Source of the DNA: CAZPXZ01 sp965219495
GTDB lineage: Bacteria; Pseudomonadota; Alphaproteobacteria; Rhodobacterales; CAZPXZ01
Direction: 5' to 3'
DNA: 64,000 nt
Assembly (NCBI GenBank): GCA_965219495.1
Contig: OZ244777.1
Coordinates: 868,001-932,000, forward strand
Of the stretch, positions 1-8,746 are shown in pieces. The position numbers and the translations under genes are program-made. Position 1 is the stretch's first letter; each line of letters starts with the position of its first letter. The notes beneath the pieces are model-generated. The model saw nothing but the letters and a program-made list of their open reading frames with translations. It did no database searches and was not told where the DNA came from.

Positions 1-169
1 TGAGGCGGCCATTCCGACATTCTCCCGCGAGGAAATGCTGGCGACCAAGCTGCGTAGCGCCTTTCCTCGGACTTTGTTCGGGCATACACCGGCGCCGAAG
101 TCCGATAATCCGCCTCTGCGACGCCCGCTCGCCTGCCGAGAGTTGAACCGGGCCGCAATTGTTCATCGA

Positions 170-661
170 CTATTCTCGGGAACTGGGCAGAGCTTGATGA
201 ATTATTCTCGTTCCAGCATTTATCCCGTAGCGCTCCGCGAGCCCCGCGGAAATCTCAAGCACCGCGCCCACGGGTCCGTCCGAAGACATGCTGGTGCGGC
301 TCAGCGGGACTGCGTGCGGCTCGACCCGGTGCACCGTGCCATCCGGCCGAACAAAAATGATATCCAGAGGGATGAACGTATTGTACATCCAGAAGTAAAC
401 CTCTCTCGGAGACTCGTACAAGAACAGCATCCCATGGTCTTCCTTCAGGCTCCTCCGTCCCGAAAGCCCGCGCGACCTTTCAGATTCATCGTCGGCGATT
501 TCGACAAGAAACACCCGGTCTCCGCGGTCTCCCCGGACGATGAGTCTCTCCAAGACCGTTTCCGGCAAGGCCCTGCTGGAGATGCCGAACGTCGCGACAA
601 GAATGAAAATAGCCCACACGGCCTTTTGAAACAGCGGACTCCGAAGTCGGTCATCGCTCAT
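170..661 (-). CDS. DUF192 family protein, exported or membrane-anchored
   Basis: The 163-residue product matches the DUF192 family in length and in its two signatures: RSRGLSGRRSL followed by GMLFLYE (about residues 63-82), and YFWMYNTFIPLDIIF (about residues 89-103). The N-terminus is basic and then hydrophobic (VWAIFILVATFGISSRA), which suggests a signal peptide or signal anchor. The molecular role of DUF192 is not established. It is divergent from ubiG, with about 160 bases between the two start codons that should hold both promoters. The family call is solid; no function is claimed. Confidence 0.85.
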   Translation of the reverse strand: MSDDRLRSPLFQKAVWAIFILVATFGISSRALPETVLERLIVRGDRGDRVFLVEIADDESERSRGLSGRRSLKEDHGMLFLYESPREVYFWMYNTFIPLDIIFVRPDGTVHRVEPHAVPLSRTSMSSDGPVGAVLEISAGLAERYGINAGTRIIHQALPSSRE

Positions 662-820
662 TGATATACGTCCCGCCCTATCACTTCCCGCACTGGAGCG
701 ACTCGTAATTGGTATCGGCCCGAAATTATTGTAGCAATATGCGATGTGGGTTGCGCCGGTCCGGGTCCGCCCCGATGTTGGAAGGGTTGCCCTTGCGCCA
801 AGCAGTTTGAGTTCTTCGCC

Positions 821-1603
821 ATGACAACATCAATGCGCTCAAGGCATGCGAAAGGCAGCGTCGACCCCAAGGAAATGGCGCGATTCAAAGAACTGTATGA
901 CACCTGGTGGAATCCAGACGGAGAATATGCCGCCTTGCATCGCATGAATCCCGCCCGGCTCGATTTCATTCTCGAACACGTTTCGGCGAACTTTGGTTAC
1001 GACCTCCGCAATCGTGATGCACTCCGGGGGCTCAGGGTCCTCGACGTTGGATGCGGCGGAGGCTTGCTTGCGGAACCGGTGGCCCGCCTGGGAGCCGAAG
1101 TATCTGGCATCGACCCTGTTGTCGAGAATATCACGACAGCGAAACGACACGCAGAACAGTCCGGGCTCTCCATCGACTATCGCGCAACCGCCGTCGAGAG
1201 TTTGGGGATTCCCGACAATCCTTACGATGCCGTGCTCTGCATGGATGTCATTGAGCACGTACGTGAACCGGAGGAATTCCTGTGTGTCTTGGCCAAACTC
1301 GTGTCGCCTGGCGGTGTCCTAGCAATCTCGACGATCAGCCGAACGCCAAAAAGTTATGCGCTCGCGATTCTCGGTGCGGAACGCGTGCTTCGCTGGGTTC
1401 CTCGTGGAACGCACAATTGGCGAAAATTCGTGAGACCGAATGAACTCCGCCGCATGGCAATCAATGCAGGGCTGAGGCCCGTAGCGACAGCGGGCATTGT
1501 ATTCGACCCGATCCGATACCAGTGGCGACTTCACGAACACAAGACCGATGTCAATTATGCGTTTGCAGCAATTGGCGAGGCGGTTGAACGCAACGATTCT
1601 TGA
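821..1603 (+). CDS. ubiG: Ubiquinone biosynthesis O-methyltransferase UbiG
   Basis: UbiG is a SAM-dependent O-methyltransferase that acts twice on ring hydroxyls in ubiquinone synthesis. The 260-residue product starts with the typical family N-terminus (FKELYDTWWNPDGEYAALH) and has SAM motif I (VLDVGCGGGLL, about residues 76-86) and an acidic motif II (SGIDP). An in-frame ATG at 746 would add 25 residues unlike the family, so I place the start at 821. The last 53 bases overlap the 3' end of the convergent virD4 gene, which is unusual and implies the secretion operon abuts the housekeeping gene tightly. Confidence 0.93.
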   Translation: MTTSMRSRHAKGSVDPKEMARFKELYDTWWNPDGEYAALHRMNPARLDFILEHVSANFGYDLRNRDALRGLRVLDVGCGGGLLAEPVARLGAEVSGIDPVVENITTAKRHAEQSGLSIDYRATAVESLGIPDNPYDAVLCMDVIEHVREPEEFLCVLAKLVSPGGVLAISTISRTPKSYALAILGAERVLRWVPRGTHNWRKFVRPNELRRMAINAGLRPVATAGIVFDPIRYQWRLHEHKTDVNYAFAAIGEAVERNDS

Positions 1604-3167
1604 AGTCCCGGTCACGATGCCAGCGGATTTTCCTCGCGCGAACTGGACGGCATCCACGTGTAAATATAATCGAGTCGTCGTCGCCGAGCTCTTTTACTTC
1701 ATCGGGTCGAAGCAAGGGCCTCTCAACTTCCGAAACGGAGACAGACTGGCGACGGCGCGCGAACAAACCCGGAGATCCAGAGAGCGTGCGTTGTCCAACA
1801 GTCCTGGTCCCGAGAAGACTTGAAATCCGAACCGCGTCCTCCATTGCGTTCGGCGCATAAAAGATCCTGCTCGCGCAATTGTCTGCGAGAACCTGCGCTC
1901 CTTCGTGTCCGTAAACCGACCGGAGTTGTGCTTCGCTTTGAGCGATTATGCAGAAACGGATTCCGTAAGACGCCATGAACGCAATCCCTTTCTCAACAGA
2001 TTCCATGCGGCCGATTGCCGGAAATTCGTCGAGCATCAACAGGACCGGAACCGAATGACCGGTATAGAGTCCAAACTCCGCCCGGGTATTCACCATCAAC
2101 AGTTGCTCGAAGAAGAGTCGCAATACATGCTCCAGGCGCGCCAGGCTTTGCGGCGCAACCCTCACGTATATGGACATTCTGGATCTTCGGAGGTCGCCGA
2201 AGTCAAAATCGCTCTCCGCCGTGGCGGCGTCCAGTATCGGTTCCCCCCAAGGTAGGAGCCGCTCACGCGCGCTGGCCAGCACACCGGCCCGGGTGGCGGC
2301 AGCATCGCACTTCGCCCACGACAAGAGCCGCGCCTTCCAGCCCGCGGAAAGCTCCCCGGGCAAGTTCTCTGATACGGTTGCTTCTTCTTCTATGATTTCC
2401 GCAAGATCGGGGTGCGTAAGCAAACGGTATATCTCTCCAATTGTTGCCTCCCCGTGTCGGCCTTCAAGGAGCAGCAATGCCGCACCGATAAAGAGTTCCC
2501 GAGCCTGATTAGCCCAAAATTCATCTCTTCCGCCTATCGCGGGAAAGAGGCTGAAGGCCAACGCTTGCATTTCCCGGGGGATTAACTGCGGGTCCACTGG
2601 CAAGTGAGAAAGCGGATTCCACCTGTGCGTGAACTTCGAACCGGGATCGAACAGGAATACCGCTTGCCCGTGTTGGGCGCGATATCCGGAAGTGGCTGCA
2701 AAGTTCTCGCCTTTGACATCGAGCACGACCACGGAACCCGGCCAATCCAGCAGATTCGGTATGACGAATCCCACTCCTTTGCCCGACCGGGTCGGGGCGG
2801 CGAGCATTACGTGCGTATCGCCATCGATTCGTAGAAATCGGCTGGGCCAACCCCAACGTCCGAGGATTATGCCGCTCGCTCCCGCAAGCCCCGCCTTGCA
2901 GACCTCCTTCCGACTGGCCCATCTGGCGCTCCCAGAGACCGGGCGCCATTTCTTGCGCGATGCCGCGGCAGCGAAATACAGAGAAATGAGAACAGCGCAG
3001 GACAGCGCAAGACCAATTCCAAATGCCTCTTCGTATACAACAAGACGCCAGTTCCGCAAGAGTTCCGGGATGCTGGCAGGGTTCATTTCGTTCGGCCGCG
3101 CGAGCACGAAGAGCAGGCAAGGCGCAGTTGCCAGGAAACACCCTCCAAATACGATTGTGCGAACCAT
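1551..3167 (-). CDS. virD4: VirD4/TraG type IV secretion coupling ATPase
   Basis: This is the coupling protein that delivers substrates to the type IV secretion channel at the inner membrane. It has 538 residues, two N-terminal hydrophobic segments (about residues 5-25 and 45-68), a Walker A motif APTRSGKG (about residue 122) and a Walker B region around LLMLDEFPAIG. It is the last gene of the minus-strand vir operon, 12 bases after virB11. The C-terminus overlaps the 3' end of ubiG. No relaxase gene lies beside it, so whether its cargo is DNA or protein cannot be told from the window. Confidence 0.93.
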   Translation of the reverse strand: MVRTIVFGGCFLATAPCLLFVLARPNEMNPASIPELLRNWRLVVYEEAFGIGLALSCAVLISLYFAAAASRKKWRPVSGSARWASRKEVCKAGLAGASGIILGRWGWPSRFLRIDGDTHVMLAAPTRSGKGVGFVIPNLLDWPGSVVVLDVKGENFAATSGYRAQHGQAVFLFDPGSKFTHRWNPLSHLPVDPQLIPREMQALAFSLFPAIGGRDEFWANQARELFIGAALLLLEGRHGEATIGEIYRLLTHPDLAEIIEEEATVSENLPGELSAGWKARLLSWAKCDAAATRAGVLASARERLLPWGEPILDAATAESDFDFGDLRRSRMSIYVRVAPQSLARLEHVLRLFFEQLLMVNTRAEFGLYTGHSVPVLLMLDEFPAIGRMESVEKGIAFMASYGIRFCIIAQSEAQLRSVYGHEGAQVLADNCASRIFYAPNAMEDAVRISSLLGTRTVGQRTLSGSPGLFARRRQSVSVSEVERPLLRPDEVKELGDDDSIIFTRGCRPVRARKIRWHRDRDFKNRCVQPPRQLLQTHN

Positions 3168-3179
3168 GCTCTCTTCGGG

Positions 3180-4190
3180 TCATGTGCGGTCCAGCTGGCG
3201 GTCATGAATTGCAACCGCCCGCCGGGAATGCATCTGCACCACAACGTCAATCAAGCCCCCGGCGAATTGCCGCATTTCCTGAACGCCGTAGCCGCGACCT
3301 TGGTCGGACTGGCGCGCGAGCAGGGCTAGCTGATCGATCGCCCCCTCCGGGCTGTTGGCGTGAATGGAGGTAATTGAACCCGGATGCCCGGAATTCAGAT
3401 TCCGGAGAAACTGAAAAGCCTCTTCACCACGCAACTCACCAAAGAGAATCCGGTCTGGACGCATACGCAAGCACGCTTCCAGAATTACGCCGGCATCCGC
3501 CTCCGCGAGGCCCTGTTCCCCTCTCGAATAGCGTAAGCGAATGGAGTTCCTATGCGGAAGAGTGAGTTCGCGAACGTCTTCGACGGTGACGAGGCGCTCT
3601 TGCGCCGGAATTTCATGCGCCAGCGCCTTCAGCAACGTGGTCTTTCCCGAACCCGTGGGACCGGCGACAATAATATTCCGCCAAGCGCGTACCGAGAGCG
3701 ACAAGTACTCTGCCCAACGGCTCTCTCGATAGGCCTCGCGGATCACGCAGGGAATGCGGTCCCCGACTTCGCTGGAGGCGGTATCGAACACTCCCAACTT
3801 CTCCAGGCGACGCAGATTCCACCGGGGCTGCGCTGGCTTGCGGATAACAATGACAGGATGCTCCGAAACCGGCGGACGCACCGTCTGCACCCGTTCTCCT
3901 CCAGGCAGCTCCGCGGACAAGATCGGCCGCCGGGCAGACGTGGATTGCCCGGAATAGTTGGCAATCGCGTCAATAGCTGCCAACAGGAATTCCACCGAAA
4001 AGCCGGGCGCACGCTCGCAGCGCCATTTGCCATCATCCACCCAGACTTCTGCCGGCCTATGGACGCCAATATCCCGGACCCCTGGACGGTCCAGATACTG
4101 GCGGAAGCCCGCCGAAGTTATGTCCGCAAGATGGTCCAACAGTTCATTCTGTGAAGACGAGCAGGCCTTCGCGCCGGGCCGCGAGGTCAA
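3180..4190 (-). CDS. virB11: VirB11 traffic ATPase
   Basis: VirB11 is the hexameric cytoplasmic ATPase of the type IV secretion system. The 336-residue product shows Walker A GPTGSGKTTLL (about residue 176), an Asp box region (VEDVRELTLPHRNSIRL), Walker B RILFGELRGEEAF and a His-box segment GSITSIHANSP, all in the family order. The start used here overlaps the end of virB10 by 47 bases; a slightly later start is possible. It lies between virB10 and virD4, as in classical vir operons. Confidence 0.93.
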   Translation of the reverse strand: MTSRPGAKACSSSQNELLDHLADITSAGFRQYLDRPGVRDIGVHRPAEVWVDDGKWRCERAPGFSVEFLLAAIDAIANYSGQSTSARRPILSAELPGGERVQTVRPPVSEHPVIVIRKPAQPRWNLRRLEKLGVFDTASSEVGDRIPCVIREAYRESRWAEYLSLSVRAWRNIIVAGPTGSGKTTLLKALAHEIPAQERLVTVEDVRELTLPHRNSIRLRYSRGEQGLAEADAGVILEACLRMRPDRILFGELRGEEAFQFLRNLNSGHPGSITSIHANSPEGAIDQLALLARQSDQGRGYGVQEMRQFAGGLIDVVVQMHSRRAVAIHDRQLDRT

Positions 4191-5304
4191 ACCGGCTTCG
4201 CATCACTTCTTCGAAATCCACGTCTCGCGCGACAATGATGGTGATGCGTTCTCCCTGGTGCTTCGTAATTTCCGGCCGGATTGCCAACTCTGAGCGAACG
4301 TATTCCTTCGCCGCCGCCTCCGCTGCCGCTTGCGCCGATTGAAACTCTCCATTCAATTCCGCAATAGAGGCGTCGGATATCAACGAAATCATCATCGCCG
4401 CAGCAATGCGGTCGCGCCATTTTCGATCGACCCATCCGGTATGCCCTCCCCTGCCCAGGGGACCCGCCCCGGGAGACGCCAAGGAGACCGCCATTCCGTC
4501 CGGCGTAACCAGCCGATTCCAGAGCACGAATATTCGAACTTGGCCATCCTCAATCCCCCCTTGGTATTCGCCCACAATTCGCGAACCGCGGGGAAGAAGC
4601 TCAAATTCTCCCGTGGCGGAATACACGGGCGTTCGAGTTCGGCATGTTGTCATCCCCGGCACGGCGGAGGAAATCGCCGTTTCCAGCACACAGGAAATCA
4701 GAGTTCCCTGCAGCAGTCGGGTTTCAAGATTTGGAAGAGCGAAAGCGCTTTCCGACTTCGCGGACATCGGGACCAACCGTTGCGCAAGTTCAGAAGTCTG
4801 CCGAGAGGTCGTCTGCGTGTCGAAACCATTCGCCGTTTGCAGGGCGGTGGAATTGTCCCCGGAAGCGCGCCTTGTCCGATAAACCATGATTTCCGATTCG
4901 GTCTTGCGCCGAAATACCTCGTCGATTTCAACCGGTGTCGGCGGCGCGGCAAGCGGCAGTTTCGGCACAATTGGAGGAAATTTCACCAATTCGTCCAAGA
5001 GAACTGCCTCAGGAGGTCTCGCATCATTCTGAAGTTTTTTCTCCGTCCCAGAGTCACTGGCCGAGAGCGCGCGCAGAACCGCATCCGCCTCCGGTCCCGT
5101 GATCTCGGCTATTTGGCCAAGACCACCCTTTTCTTTCGAATTCGTCGCCGACGAACCGCCATGCCGGAGCAGGAAAGCCAGGAATACCACCAAAATGACC
5201 ATGATGCCGACGCCGGAAATCCGGAGGATTCGATCGGCCGGACGGTTCCGCGCGCCAACCGGCAGTATTGCGCGAATCTGGGTTTCGGCAGTTTCCGCAC
5301 TCAT
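4144..5304 (-). CDS. virB10: VirB10 inner-to-outer membrane scaffold
   Basis: VirB10 spans both membranes and transmits energy state to the outer-membrane core. The 386-residue product has a single N-terminal transmembrane segment (GVGIMVILVVFLAFLL), a long linker, and a C-terminal TrbI/VirB10 domain with LLQGTLISCVLETAI, the antenna-type region and SLASPGAGPLGRGG. I chose the ATG at 5304 because it overlaps the virB9 stop as ATGA; an ATG ten codons upstream is less likely. Confidence 0.92.
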   Translation of the reverse strand: MSAETAETQIRAILPVGARNRPADRILRISGVGIMVILVVFLAFLLRHGGSSATNSKEKGGLGQIAEITGPEADAVLRALSASDSGTEKKLQNDARPPEAVLLDELVKFPPIVPKLPLAAPPTPVEIDEVFRRKTESEIMVYRTRRASGDNSTALQTANGFDTQTTSRQTSELAQRLVPMSAKSESAFALPNLETRLLQGTLISCVLETAISSAVPGMTTCRTRTPVYSATGEFELLPRGSRIVGEYQGGIEDGQVRIFVLWNRLVTPDGMAVSLASPGAGPLGRGGHTGWVDRKWRDRIAAAMMISLISDASIAELNGEFQSAQAAAEAAAKEYVRSELAIRPEITKHQGERITIIVARDVDFEEVMRSRFDLAARREGLLVFTE

Positions 5305-6146
5305 CCGCCCGCATCCCGCTCCCGGAAAACACACCCAACATTCTCGCCGTCCCTGAGGACAATTCTCGACGTCACCCTGTGCAGCACTATCCAGGAACCT
5401 TGAACGTGATAGTTGGCTATCGTTTCCTGGCCGTCCGCTTCTGCAAAGAATACGGCCGGGAGTGGCGTCCGGTCCCCAAATTTCAAATATGTAAAGCGTC
5501 CGTCGTCAAAAGCGCGGATGGGACGAAGAGAGGCGTCACCTTGCCAGCTGTATCCCCAGTAGCGCCCGCGCGTATCCCGGTAGTCCGCCGCAAAGGCCGT
5601 CAACCCACGGCGGACTTCTCCCTGAACAGCCGCGAGCGTTCGCCGCGAACCGGTGGAAAGCGCGCCTGCGCCAAGCTGCCGAAGGTGCGCGGTCCTGTCT
5701 GTTTCCCGGCCGTCCGCGCGTCCCGAATACCGGAACCGAATTGCAAATGTCATTGCTGACGGGTCACGTTTCCGAGAGGTGCGCAACTCAAAGAAATAGG
5801 TCCGGCGATCCGTAAAAACCGTCATGTTCGTGTCCGCCTCGGATATTCCCGCGGCAGATTCAAGATCGCGGTCCGTTCTAGGCTTGATGCTGATCCGGTT
5901 GCCCTCAGGGGCAACCTGCCACACGTCGTCACCCAAGGCGACGGAGAGAACGGTTTCCGAGGGTTCGAAAAACACTGTGGTAGTATATCCGACATGGCCG
6001 ACGACCTCGACAACGTCGTCGCCGCTGTAACGAACGTTTCGAATGCGCGGGTCGGCAGGTTCAGGTGCGGGCAGCAATTCCCCGTACGCCGGAAGGACCG
6101 GAATTGCAGCCAGAAGCATGGCACCGATGAGGCGCACCACGATCAC
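5301..6146 (-). CDS. virB9: VirB9 outer-membrane core component
   Basis: VirB9 forms the periplasmic/outer-membrane ring with VirB7 and VirB10. The 281-residue protein has a signal peptide (LIGAMLLAAIPVLPAYG), the N-terminal motif ADPRIRNVRY and a C-terminal CagX/VirB9 domain with NYHVQGSWIVLHRV. It starts with GTG in a GTGA overlap with the virB8 stop and ends in an ATGA overlap with virB10, so translation is probably coupled. Confidence 0.92.
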   Translation of the reverse strand: MIVVRLIGAMLLAAIPVLPAYGELLPAPEPADPRIRNVRYSGDDVVEVVGHVGYTTTVFFEPSETVLSVALGDDVWQVAPEGNRISIKPRTDRDLESAAGISEADTNMTVFTDRRTYFFELRTSRKRDPSAMTFAIRFRYSGRADGRETDRTAHLRQLGAGALSTGSRRTLAAVQGEVRRGLTAFAADYRDTRGRYWGYSWQGDASLRPIRAFDDGRFTYLKFGDRTPLPAVFFAEADGQETIANYHVQGSWIVLHRVTSRIVLRDGENVGCVFRERDAGG

Positions 6147-6847
6147 TCCAGGTTGACATCGGCGTCCCGTCGATACGAGGACACTTGCAGGCCCAGCGGA
6201 TTCCTCCAGAGATCCCGTTCTTTCATTTTTGAAGGGCGGAATGCATAACCAATTGTCGCGGTCCAGTGTTCGAGTCGTTCCGAGATTTCGAGACCAGCAA
6301 TGCGTCGCCGAAATCGAACCGAAGCGATCCCCTCCTCAAGGAAGGTCACCGAGGAAACATCAACGAATATCTCTGCTCCGGAGTCGAGATTCAGGGGAGA
6401 ATCGGGATTGGACGGCCGGTAGTAGCGCGCCCAAGCCTCCTTCATGGGAGCATCAAGAAAGAGCGAGACGTAAAGGAAATCGTCCTCCGCCCGGACGCGA
6501 AGAAACCGTTCGCGCCGCACGACGAACCGGTGCAGAAAGGACTTGGCCAGCGCCTCCTCCGGCGTGTATTCCTCCACTTCGAGAAGGCGGACAGGCCGGT
6601 CGACTTCCCCGGTTGTGCGGTCCACCGTAATAACCACGGGTTCCACGGTCTTCAAAGGCGCCAACAGCGCCAGTGCGACTGCTTCGGCAAGCGCCACAAC
6701 CGATGCGGCCATTGCCACAATCCACGCGCTACGTCGGCTGGCGGCGGTAAGCGCGGACGCCTGTTCGGCGAACGTGATGCTGCGAGCGTCACGCCCTGCG
6801 GAGCCATCGCCTCGCCGGTTTGCAAGCGACTTGTTCCATAACAGCAT
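6143..6847 (-). CDS. virB8: VirB8 inner-membrane assembly factor
   Basis: VirB8 is a bitopic inner-membrane protein that nucleates channel assembly. The 234-residue product has a cytoplasmic N-terminus, one transmembrane helix (IVAMAASVVALAEAVALALLA, about residues 46-66) and an NTF2-like periplasmic domain ending in YAFRPSKMKERDLWRNPLGL, the characteristic VirB8 tail. An open frame continues upstream to 7249, but that extension overlaps virB7 and has no family resemblance, so I use the ATG at 6847, five bases after the virB7 stop. Confidence 0.9.
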   Translation of the reverse strand: MLLWNKSLANRRGDGSAGRDARSITFAEQASALTAASRRSAWIVAMAASVVALAEAVALALLAPLKTVEPVVITVDRTTGEVDRPVRLLEVEEYTPEEALAKSFLHRFVVRRERFLRVRAEDDFLYVSLFLDAPMKEAWARYYRPSNPDSPLNLDSGAEIFVDVSSVTFLEEGIASVRFRRRIAGLEISERLEHWTATIGYAFRPSKMKERDLWRNPLGLQVSSYRRDADVNLE

Positions 6848-6852
6848 CGGCC

Positions 6853-7008
6853 TCACGGATAGACGCCAAGGAGATTGTTGATGGCCTGCCGTTTGTCGCC
6901 GTCGCAGGACGGAGGAGGCGGTGCGGTGCAAGCGCTGCATAGCATTGCTACGATCAGAAAGTATCCGAGAGAACGGATTTTCCGCGGGCGAAACGTATGC
7001 CTGTTCAT
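6853..7008 (-). CDS. virB7: VirB7-like small lipoprotein
   Basis: This is a 51-residue ORF read directly from the gap between virB6 and virB8. It starts with basic residues (MNRHTFRPRKIRS), followed by a hydrophobic stretch (LGYFLIVAMLCSAC) ending in a lipobox-like cysteine. After this come a proline-rich segment, a second cysteine (PPPPSCDGDKR) and the tail INNLLGVYP. Position, size and lipoprotein architecture match VirB7, which pairs with VirB9 at the outer membrane. An alternative ATG lies three codons upstream at 7017. The lipobox is imperfect (Cys at -3). Confidence 0.75.
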   Translation of the reverse strand: MNRHTFRPRKIRSLGYFLIVAMLCSACTAPPPPSCDGDKRQAINNLLGVYP

Positions 7009-7023
7009 CCAAGACATGAACAT

Positions 7024-8031
7024 CTAGCCCGGCAACGGACGCCAACGGGTTCGGCCGCGGTAGGCTCCGCCCTGTCGCGTCTCGTAAAGCGAACTTTCCA
7101 ATCGGTCGGCAAAGTGTGCAGAAGCTCTCGCCATTCGCATATACCCACCGGGCAATCCCAGAATTGCATTCTGAAGCCTTCTGTCGACTCCGGTCGGCGC
7201 AAGCTGAAAGCCTCCTGCGATAGACGAGGCGACCACCGGAATTTGCCAATAGAAAAGAATTTGGGCGATGCTGAAGAATACAATTACAATGACGGATCCG
7301 ATCGCACCTTCGCCGGTACGGAATGTCTCGGCGATCCCATCCAGGTTGTTCAGGAAATAGAAGAGCATGATTTTCGGCACGAGAATCGCGAGAAGAATAA
7401 CGAGGCTTCGGTTGACGATTTCAATGATCCATCGCTCGAAGTAGCCTCGTGTTCGGTCGAAAAGCGTCAGGGCGATCACGAGCGGACCGAACACCAGCAG
7501 CACGCCCATGTAAATCTTGGAAAGGATCAGAAGAAATGCCGCGAGCGCAGTGGGGATTGCTACGCTTATCCAGATCAGGATTGCAAGAAGATACAGTCCC
7601 ATGTCGCCGAGCAGGAGTCCAGCCTCGCTCCAATACGCCGCTCCTACTTCGAAGCCGCTGGTGAGCACCCGGTCGACCAGCCCGACCAAGCCAAGTTTAG
7701 GGTCGGAACCGGTCGCGGCAGACGCCATGTATTCTGGAAGCGTAAACAACGGATCCTTCACGAAGGTGTTGTAATTCTCGAAGTTCGTCACCAGCAACAG
7801 GACCGCGCTCAACTTGACGAATTCGAGAAGCAGTCCGCGAACCGGAGCAAGGCCCGCAAGCATCCGATATCCCCAGAGGACGACATATATCGTCATGAGC
7901 GCTGAAAGGATATGGTCCATTTCCCGAGCGACATTGGCCGCCCCCCCGACGATGAATTCATCGACGATTTGGACGGCCAACTCGTCAAGGAACTGGACCG
8001 CGCTGACCTCGCTTTCCGGCATCGGGAACAC
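7024..8031 (-). CDS. virB6: VirB6 polytopic membrane channel protein
   Basis: VirB6 is the multispanning inner-membrane component of the translocation channel. The 335-residue product contains at least five hydrophobic segments, including ILSALMTIYVVLWGYRMLAG, a tryptophan-rich central stretch and IYMGVLLVFGPLVIALTLF, followed by a cytoplasmic tail. Size, topology and position between virB5 and virB7 fit the TrbL/VirB6 family. Confidence 0.88.
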   Translation of the reverse strand: MFPMPESEVSAVQFLDELAVQIVDEFIVGGAANVAREMDHILSALMTIYVVLWGYRMLAGLAPVRGLLLEFVKLSAVLLLVTNFENYNTFVKDPLFTLPEYMASAATGSDPKLGLVGLVDRVLTSGFEVGAAYWSEAGLLLGDMGLYLLAILIWISVAIPTALAAFLLILSKIYMGVLLVFGPLVIALTLFDRTRGYFERWIIEIVNRSLVILLAILVPKIMLFYFLNNLDGIAETFRTGEGAIGSVIVIVFFSIAQILFYWQIPVVASSIAGGFQLAPTGVDRRLQNAILGLPGGYMRMARASAHFADRLESSLYETRQGGAYRGRTRWRPLPG

Positions 8032-8041
8032 CCAGCAGGAA

Positions 8042-8746
8042 CTATCTGTCGAGCGCCGGGTTTACGAAGCGCGGCACGATCATGGCCCGCAAGCGATTGG
8101 CACGATCAGCCATGTTGAACTCTCGCCGCGCCCGTCCGAATTCTGACAACGTAAGCACTCGGGCCGCCGTCAGCGCAGACTTGGCATTTTGCGCCATCAA
8201 GCGCGCCTGAAGATCCAGCACTGCCTTCGGGTCGGTAGCTGTGTCAATTGATCGAGACAATGCAGTCACGACTTCCAAGTCGCGTGCGAGTTCTTGATAG
8301 GCAATTCTCGCAAGCGCCTCAGAGCCCATGCTCATGCGCGCAATCTGGCTGTGAAATTCCTGTCCCGGTCCTCCCGATGAACCAGGCTCGGTAATTTCGA
8401 GAGGAAATAGGTCCCGAAGGCGCCGCACAAGCGCATATACGATCCCCTGACCGGTTGCACCCCTGAGAATTCCTGCGACTTCATCGCCTCCGCCCGGCAA
8501 GTGCGTTACGAATGCATCGGTACGATAAGCACCGTATCCGCGACTTCCGGTCAGGGAGGCAATCTGGCGTTCTTCGGCATCCCGAATTCGTTGAAGCGCA
8601 GACAATTGCTCAGACAGTTGGTGGAGTTGGTTGACACGAGTCGCCTGGGCAGCCCCATCGAATACCGGAAAGCCGGATTCAGCGGGACCCATCGCGAACA
8701 GAACCGCGAACAATGTGCTTCCCGTCAAAATTATTATCTGTTTCAT
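8042..8746 (-). CDS. virB5: VirB5 minor pilus component
   Basis: VirB5 caps or stabilises the T-pilus. The 234-residue product has a signal peptide (IIILTGSTLFAVLFAMGPAESG) and then the family's PVFD motif, followed by long helical segments. The start at 8746 is preceded by AGGAG nine bases upstream, which favours it over the ATG nine codons earlier. The gene begins inside the 3' end of virB4 (68-base overlap). Confidence 0.87.
   Translation of the reverse strand: MKQIIILTGSTLFAVLFAMGPAESGFPVFDGAAQATRVNQLHQLSEQLSALQRIRDAEERQIASLTGSRGYGAYRTDAFVTHLPGGGDEVAGILRGATGQGIVYALVRRLRDLFPLEITEPGSSGGPGQEFHSQIARMSMGSEALARIAYQELARDLEVVTALSRSIDTATDPKAVLDLQARLMAQNAKSALTAARVLTLSEFGRARREFNMADRANRLRAMIVPRFVNPALDR

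Noticed and set aside
1..169. Open frame at the left edge containing EEMLATKLRSAF, reminiscent of AbiEii-type nucleotidyltransferases
   Set aside because: Only about ten residues look similar and the frame then diverges into no known pattern. Too little to call a gene or a defence remnant.
6848..7249. N-terminal extension of virB8 to 7249
   Set aside because: The extension overlaps the virB7 frame and the end of virB6 and does not look like VirB8. The ATG at 6847 fits the family.
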